From Rotaria sordida (lineage: Eukaryota; Rotifera; Eurotatoria; Philodinida; Philodinidae): DNA of 64,000 nucleotides. The number at the start of each line of letters is the position of its first letter. Within the stretch, counting starts at the first letter, position 1. The notes under the pieces were generated by a model, which was given only the letters and a program-made list of their open reading frames with translations, was not told the DNA's origin and made no database searches. Shown in pieces: positions 57,734 through 64,000 of the stretch. Location of the stretch: assembly GCA_905250125.1 (NCBI GenBank), contig CAJNOL010000289.1:104668-168667 (forward strand). The letters are read 5' to 3'. Position numbers and translations under genes: made by a program.

Positions 57734-57960
57734 CGGGTCACGGCACCAAATATCAGAGGTCTCTTTTGCTTCTTCTTTTAGTTCAGTTTTATTTCGAATG
57801 ATGACCCAAGATAGAGAGCATCGCAATGAGAGAAAAAAAGAATCAAAGAATGTAAACAAAGAGAGCGAAAACAGAATAGAGACAGGAAGCGAATGCCGAA
57901 GACGAACAGAGAGAAAACGGACAATAACAGCTGAAGCGATGTGAAAGTATGTGAACAACA
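57734..57960 (-). promoter_or_regulatory. Primer-binding site and probable 5' LTR of the second retroelement
   Basis: On the minus strand TTTGGTGCCGTGACCCG follows an LTR-like end; TGGTGCCGTGACC is a familiar LTR-retrotransposon primer site. The stretch 57751-57960 would be a short LTR beginning TGTTGTTCACATAC. The outer boundary is a guess because the 3' LTR is missing. Confidence 0.45.
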
Positions 57961-58555
57961 TGCCTGTAACAGTAAGGAATACGGCCGAATTCGTTTTCTC
58001 CCAGTAGCTCGTATTTCAATCGTTCAGTTCCTTCTTCAAGAAAGTAATATGATGAAGCTTGCTTTTTTCTGGAAAACCTGTTTTTCAGATGTTTGTTTTC
58101 TTTTATTCAAAAGAAATATTTGTTCAATAAAAATCAGTTTCGTTGGAAGTCACCAACTTACCGATTACCCATGTGAAAAAAAAAGTATTAAAAATCACTA
58201 TTTAGTACTTTAATTCGTATTTTTTAAACACAAAAAAGTACTTATAAGCGAACATTTTTGAGTACCTTTCATATCTTTTTAGTCAAAAAGGATGAAAAGT
58301 ACTTGAAAAGCTTCACTTGTAATTACTTTTTTCTGTTTAAAATAAACACTATTTTAAGTACTTAATAGTATATTTTCGATACTTTTTTTTACATAGGTAT
58401 TGTAGTGCAGGATCGATTATAACTGACTAGCGAGAACCTGTGCATACTGCACGGAAGTGTTTTTTTCTTTAACGTACAATATCAAAACTTTAACCTTTCA
58501 CTCGGTAACAGACACACAAACACTTAACATTATAGACATAGAAGCCCTACTGCAT
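57961..58555. other. Intergenic, with an AGTACTT-rich stretch
   Basis: 58190-58400 resembles the AGTACTT-rich element at 22080-22520. No gene is supported. Confidence 0.35.
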
Positions 58556-59700
58556 GATATCTTTATACTACTAATAGCCCATGTCGCCTTACGACCGTAT
58601 AGGCTTATCCCTTTATAGCCTTATCCCATTGTAGTCTTCCTCATTATAGCCTTAATCCCTTACAGCCTTACTCACTTATTACCTTACTCTTTATAACCTG
58701 ACTCCTTTATAGCCCTACTCCCTTACAACTTTACTCCCTTGTAGCCTTACCCCTTATAGCATTCCTCCTTATGGTCCTCTTCCCTTATAGTCTTCTCTCC
58801 CTATAGTCTCACTCCTTATAACCTGACCCCTTGTTGCCTTACTCCCTTATAGCCTTATCCTCTTCTTGCCTTACTGCTTTATAGCCTTACCCCTTTATAG
58901 TCTTACTCCCTTACAGACTTACTCTTTATTTATAGCCTTACCTTCTAATAGCCCTATGTCTTTATCATCTTACTCCTTATAGCCTTATCCACTTTACAGG
59001 CTTATTCTTTTATGGCCTGATCCCTTATAGCCTTACGCTCTTATGGTGTCCCCCCCCCCCCCCCGTATAACCTGGTCCCCTTGTTGCCTTACTCTCTTAT
59101 TTCCTTACTGTCAAATAACCATATCCCTTTATAGTCTTACCCCCTTACAGCTTTCCCCTTACAGCCTTAACCCTTTATAGCCTTATTCCCTTATAGTTCT
59201 ACCTCGTTATCACCTCGCCCCGTTTATAGCCTTCTCTCTTACTCTTCTTATGGCCTTACCTCCTTATTGCCTTATAGCCCTATCCCCTTATCCCTTATAC
59301 CCTTACAGCCCTTTCTCATTATCCCCTATACCATTATATCCTTAAGCCTTACCCAGTTATAGCCTTACCGCTCTGTAGTCTTATCTCTTTATAGCTTTAC
59401 CCTGTTATAGCCTTACCCTTCGATAGCTTAATCTCCCCCCTTACAGTCCACGTCTCTATAGCCTTACCCCTTATAGCCTTACCCGTCTATACTCTTATTC
59501 CACCTTTAACCTTTGATCTGGCACAGACAGACACTGAATATTATATGTATAGAAGATTCTCTTACTACCTGCAGAGCCTATTGGTACTCCCATATAATAG
59601 CTCTTGAGGACCTATGGCACCCGAATATAGTAGCCCTTGGCGCCTTCCCTTTATAGCCTTATTTGACCTTTAATCTTTTACCTTTAACCTTAGACCTTTA
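58556..59700. repeat. Minisatellite of about 15 bp, CCTTATAGCCTTACTC
   Basis: More than 50 diverged units such as CCCTTATAGCCTTACTC, interrupted by a poly-C tract at 59048-59064. Its edges carry repeats of CTTTAACCTTTNNNCTGGCA+CAGACA (58490-58530, 59505-59550, 59830-59900). Non-coding. Confidence 0.8.
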
Positions 59701-59924
59701 ACCTCTGTATAGAGTTCTTAGCTAAACTTCTACAATGCTCTGGAGAACATTGTAGAAACTTCTACCAACGTACACATAATTTTCCAACGTTCTAGAAAAT
59801 GCTAGAAACCTTAACCTTTAACCTTTAACTTTTCACGTTTCTCCTTTAACCTGGCAGAGAAACACACAGACACACACACTGAACATTATATATATAGATT
59901 ACAGTAGATTTCAATCAGTCTCTA

Positions 59925-60165
59925 ATTGATTCTTAGGCGATTATAATCGTACACCTTTAATCAATTTTTAACCGATTAAGAATCGGTTAAAATCAAATGT
60001 AACCAGTTTTAATCGGTTAAGAGGCGGAAATCATGATTTTATTGATTATAATGGATGATTCTGGATTTTAATTGATTCTTAATCGATTAAAAGTCCGACT
60101 AAAGGTGTATGATTATAATCGATTTTTAGTCATTTTTTAACCAATTTTAATCTGATTTTCATCCT
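59925..60165. repeat. GATTATAATCGATT repeat, second site
   Basis: Degenerate units such as TTAATCGATTAAAAGTC and CGATTATAATCGTACACC, related to 52960-53660. It ends a few bases before the ATG of the RRM-like gene. Confidence 0.6.
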
Positions 60166-60176
60166 AATTTTTTAAC

Positions 60177-60963
60177 ATGGGACATCGCCCATCAGTTCTA
60201 TTTTTTTGGCTCGTTGAACTCTTCGCGATTCTACGTAGTTCACAACATGCTCAAGTCGAAAAATCGTCCACTATTAGTCGTCCTGCATCAGTAGCAGAAG
60301 CAACCTCGGGTAAGAGAAAAAAGAAACTTGAAACTAAAAGCCTTTTCGAAAATACTAAGTCTCTGATTTAGATCAACACTTAATGGACATTTGTCCATCT
60401 TCTTCAATAATCATCGAGGAGGAGCAAGCAATTCTCGATTATGCGTTCGAATTATCGTCAACCACGTTAGGATCTCGCTCGCCGGCAGATTTTAAAAACT
60501 TTTCGAACATGAAATGTTCAACATCGTCATCCTTCACGATCTTTTCTGGAATACAAGCTGCGAATCCAGATGTGTTAGCTACAGAAAGTGTTACTCAGCC
60601 ATTCTCTCAATCATCAGAACTGACTATTTCTAAGATGATCTTTGTTTCGCACTTACCACCCACTGTGAATAAACCATGGCTTTGCACATTGTTTCCCGGA
60701 TGTCGCAAGATAGTCTTCAAGAAAAACTATTGGAGCAAGAACTTCAGGTTGTAGAAGTGTCAGTATTGGATTATGAGTTATTTTCTTTCTGATGAACAGG
60801 TGCGCCCTGATTGAACACCGAAACTGCGTCGATGCTCAGAGGAACTTGTCCGCATTCCTTGCCTCACTTCCGTCAACTGGTATGTTCTCTGGTGTTCAAG
60901 CCCGTTACGCGAGACAAAACAAGATGCAGTCGAAACCGAAGTTCGTCTCTAGTTCGGCGGAAG
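60177..60963 (+). CDS. RRM-like RNA-binding protein gene, at least three exons, 3' end unresolved
   Basis: Exons 60177-60309, 60372-60747 and 60800-60963, with introns of 62 and 52 nt, all GT-AG and phase-consistent. The first ATG gives MGHRPSVLFFWLVELFAILR, a hydrophobic start that could be a signal peptide. It begins directly after a repeat, so an upstream exon may be missing. Exon 2 carries an RNP2-like strand (KMIFVSHLPPTVNK) and a second strand (CRKIVFKKNYWSKNF); the exon 2/3 junction continues into RCALIEHRNCVDAQRNLSAF, like RNP1 and helix 2. This is a plausible but diverged RRM of about 75 residues. Exon 3 ends at GAAG|GTAAGG. Just downstream (60964-61068) another frame encodes SSEFHAFQFLESIGTSDKRD and ends in TAA, which looks coding but is in a different frame. 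Either a short exon model was missed or a frameshift is present. Function is unknown. Confidence 0.5.
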
Positions 60964-62596
60964 GTAAGGTTCGAATTTGGTAGTACCAGTTCCGAGTTTC
61001 ATGCGTTTCAATTTTTGGAATCAATCGGTACTAGTGATAAGCGGGATTATCATTGGTTGAAACTCTAATTGAAAATGTTTATTATTGGTGAGACTTGAAT
61101 TGTGTTATTCTCGATTGTGGAAGGACGAATCTTCACAATTTTTCGATTCATCTGATTGTTCCTAATCCAGAATAATTATACCAGAGCTCTCATCGATCAG
61201 AAAAGTGGCAAGACAAGTGACAAAGGTATGCAGTTCTCACTCCTTATGATTGATTCTAGTTTCGATCAAATCAGATTAATTTCATATTTTTTGATGATTA
61301 ATCCTTACCTTTTCAATGTTCACTAGGATGAATATCGGCTAAGTCATAATAAATAAATACGAAAACGTTTGGCCGAAAACTTGTTCTTTTATTGCCTTGC
61401 GCATAAAAACGTCAATTGAGTTGTGCAATTATATAAAATCAGTTTTTTTGATTGATCGTTTTTTATGTTTACGTATAGAGGGTGTTCGTTTTCTTTAGAG
61501 GATGAAAATTTAATAAGTTTTCTTTGTATTTTTATTCAGCCAATCAGAATCTTTGGTTTGTCTATTTCAACTAATTAGGTTTATTCTTTAATCTTGCAAA
61601 AAGAAGTCCAACACAATCTGGTTGGTTTTAAATATGGGCAGTGATTGTTTCTTTGCCAAGAAACTTGTCACTACTTAGTTAGCCCTTATTTAGTAATAAG
61701 TAGCTGGTGTCGCTAACCACCTTCAGGTTGCCAGATTGACTGAAAAGAAACGAGAGAAACTGTTTGATCGAAACTAGAACTAGCCGTATAGAATGTGAAC
61801 TGCATACCTCTGTCATGTGTTTTGTCGTTTTTCTAGATCAGTAAGAGCTATTATACAATACAATCATCTTGGACCAGAAACAACCATATGAATCGAAATT
61901 GTGAAGATTCGTTCTTGCTCAATAGAGTATAGTACGGTTTTCAGTCTCATCAATGATAATCATTATCAGTCATAATTTCAATCAACTGCAATTCTGATTC
62001 TAACCCATTTCAATCAATTTCAGAATTGCAAGTCTTAAAATTAATTGTAGGCTCGGAAGAAAAGTTGCAGTCAACTAGTTATAGTATCGAGGAAAAAAAA
62101 TTTGTCCATTAGATTCTTCGCTTAAAAAAAGTCTATTTGATGGAAAAGATAATTTTTTTTATCAAGTGCGACAATATGTTTTCGGAGCCGAGGAATCCAA
62201 ATCTATAGGCGATTTGTCACACTTGATGTCTGATTTTTATCATCATGAAAGCTTACATTTAGAATACATCAAAATTTTGTAAAAGTTTACCGAAGCCCTT
62301 AAAAGTTGATCTTCGCAAGCTGAGTTAAAAAATGATTAATCCCTACTTTAAGGTGCCTTTAATGTAATTTTAATTGCTTTATGGTACTTCTGTGTGCTTT
62401 AAAGTACAAAAATATAATGTTTTTTTCTTGCCATAATGATTCCAAAACATCTTCCATCTTTCCTCGTTACCTATTAATGGCAATTAATGATCATAGCAAC
62501 TTCGCTTTCCTAGCGTCTAATTAAATACAAACCACCTAACGCTTACCCCGTAGTCGGCAAATGGAGATAGAGGTAACAGTGGAAGTGACACATCTA
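60964..62596. other. Unresolved 3' region of the RRM-like gene and intergenic DNA
   Basis: A possible later exon at about 61173-61228 (after ATCCAG, ending CAAAG|GTATGC; one frame reads NNYTRALIDQKSGKTSD) cannot be joined in phase to exon 3. From 61300 to 62596 I see AT-rich DNA without a supported gene. Confidence 0.35.
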
Positions 62597-64000
62597 CTAA
62601 ACCCCTCCCCGCATTAGAAGACCCCCCCCCCCCATATTAGTAGACCTCCCCATAATAGAAGACCCCTCTGGACAAAAAGTTCATTGGGCGTATTAGAAGA
62701 GCTCCTTTAATTAATTAATTTTTTGTCAATTAGGAACTTTAATTAGGGAATTTCCGTCCAGAAGTGCACAGCTTTTAGGTTTTTCTGCTGGGAATCTTTA
62801 GAAAGTGAGTCTAAATGTGTCCCTCAACCAGGGTTGCCAGGTCGAAAATTAAAAACTCGGAAAATCTTTTCTGAAAATCGGAAAAATGTCGGAATTTTTA
62901 TTCTCAAAATCAGAAAAAGTCGGAAAGTACTTTTTTAATGCTCAAATAGCTAGTCTGTTTTTTTCTAATAGGCAATATCCTTTACCTTGCTTCTATTAAT
63001 TTTTCGAAGCAATATCTTAAAAAATATTTCATAAAGAATTAAAGAAAATGTAAATTTACATACACAATTTACTGATTATTAAGAAATCCACATAAGTCAT
63101 TTAAACAGGGCCACAGTGTTTTTTTTCAAAAATCTTACAAGCAACTTGGCGGAAGAAAAGAGTCAATATTGAAAATTCATACACACATGCATTTCACAAA
63201 ACTTGCGCAAAAGGAACCAAGATTTGTTCTTTATAACGTCCGTTTTTGTTCATACTTCGTTATTAGCTCGAGTGTTCTTCAAAACACCAGGTTGAGATAA
63301 CAGATATTCATAAAAATATCTACAGGAGTAAACAGAACTCATTCTGGTTTTCAATTCGGCAACAGTCAATTGAGTACCTCACACAATTAGATTAGTTTTA
63401 TTATGTTTGCAATGAAACAAAAAAACTCAAAAAGGAAAATGTTATTAATTATTGGTATAGTAAACGAATAGAGAAAATTAGTTCATCGCGACAGAAAACT
63501 AAATCTTTGTTGTCTGTAAAATATCCTAATTTTTTTGAGGATGAGTTTTCGGAGCACTAAAGTGTGCTTTGTTGAGTTCATGACGCTACAGCACCGAATA
63601 ATTACATTGAAATAGATCACAATACATATGCAGTAGCGAGTCATCATAAGGGTTCTAGAATATTCTAAGAAGTTGAATTTAGAAGAAAATCCAAAAACCG
63701 AAGAAAAATTAGATAATTGGGAGGTGATCGGAAAAAATCGGAATGTCGTAAAGTCGTCGGAAAAGTTTCAAAAATCGGAATTTTCCTGCCAAATCGGAAG
63801 ATCTGGCAACCCTGTCCTCAACTCTCAAAACCGTGAAAATCCCTATAAGAATCCCGAAAATCACCCTGACTTTCTGGAAAACCACATCTAGTTAATAGTT
63901 GCTAAAAGAACCTAGGACATAAGAGAAGACCCCTCTGAGAAATTTTTACGACGAGACATAATAGAAGACCCGGGGTCTTCTAATACGGGGAGGGGTTTAG
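62597..64000. mobile_element. Transposon with CTAAACCCCTCCCCG ends reaching the window edge
   Basis: The left end CTAAACCCCTCCCCGCATTA (62597) is matched by the right end TAATACGGGGAGGGGTTTAG, finishing at base 64000. Further AGAAGACCCCTC / GGGGTCTTC motifs lie inside both ends. No transposase was found. The right flank is outside the window, so target duplication is unknown. Confidence 0.75.
62829..63814. mobile_element. hAT-like element nested in the previous one (986 bp)
   Basis: The ends CAGGGTTGCCAGGTCG and GATCTGGCAACCCTG are inverted, flanked by CCCTCAAC (62821-62828) and TCCTCAAC (63815-63822), 7 of 8 identical. Subterminal AAAATCGGAAAAA-like repeats occur in both arms. The 72-codon frame at 63673 runs over its right end and is not a gene. 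Confidence 0.75.

Overview
Eukaryotic, AT-rich, gene-poor and repeat-dense DNA, most likely from a bdelloid rotifer (Adineta/Rotaria/Didymodactylos type). The case rests on very short GT-AG introns (about 43-64 nt), the 28-residue LRR consensus of the kind expanded in bdelloids (NQIG..GAQHLADAL), an F-box fragment of a bdelloid-like multicopy type, intron-bearing genes beside many small foldback and hAT-like elements, and GTGTGGG-type DNA resembling the bdelloid telomere repeat. This is an inference from family knowledge; no search was run.

Layout. 1-413 is the 3' end of a probably extracellular protein gene. 0.7-5.0 kb is a small foldback repeat and copy 1 of a segmental duplication. 6.4 kb has an F-box fragment. 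9.95-11.94 kb is a 14-exon LRR gene in which one 84-nt LRR exon plus one 57-nt intron is the amplified unit. 13.1-16.7 kb holds a minus-strand five-exon gene of unknown function, with a foldback element carrying telomere-like GT-rich DNA at its 5' side. 17.3-19.2 kb is an 81-bp satellite. 23.7-27.5 kb is an array of about 37 units of 78 bp, each looking like a 24-nt phase-1 micro-exon plus a roughly 54-nt GT-AG intron, ending in a plausible terminal coding exon. 28.3-31.0 kb is a 152-bp tandem repeat next to a truncated LTR-retrotransposon gag. 32.4-34.5 kb has two hAT-like elements. 35.8-42.7 kb is copy 2 of the duplication, broken by two palindromic insertions. 44.4-46.0 kb is a Tc1/mariner-type element inside a microsatellite. 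47.8-49.1 kb is a three-exon JmjC-like gene with the iron ligands missing. 49.3-51.6 kb is a giant foldback. 53.7-58.0 kb is a second decayed LTR retrotransposon split by a hAT-like element with a perfect 8-bp target duplication. 60.2-61.0 kb is an RRM-like gene. 62.6-64.0 kb is a transposon with another hAT-like element nested in it.

Main candidate. Two unrelated loci, the LRR gene and the micro-exon array, appear to have grown by tandem copying of a complete exon+intron unit in which each exon is symmetric in phase. In the LRR gene the introns are also multiples of three and mostly stop-free, so intron retention would stay in frame. In the micro-exon array, off-size exons are compensated by nearby ones in two places, which argues that it was once translated. 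Transcript data would settle both.
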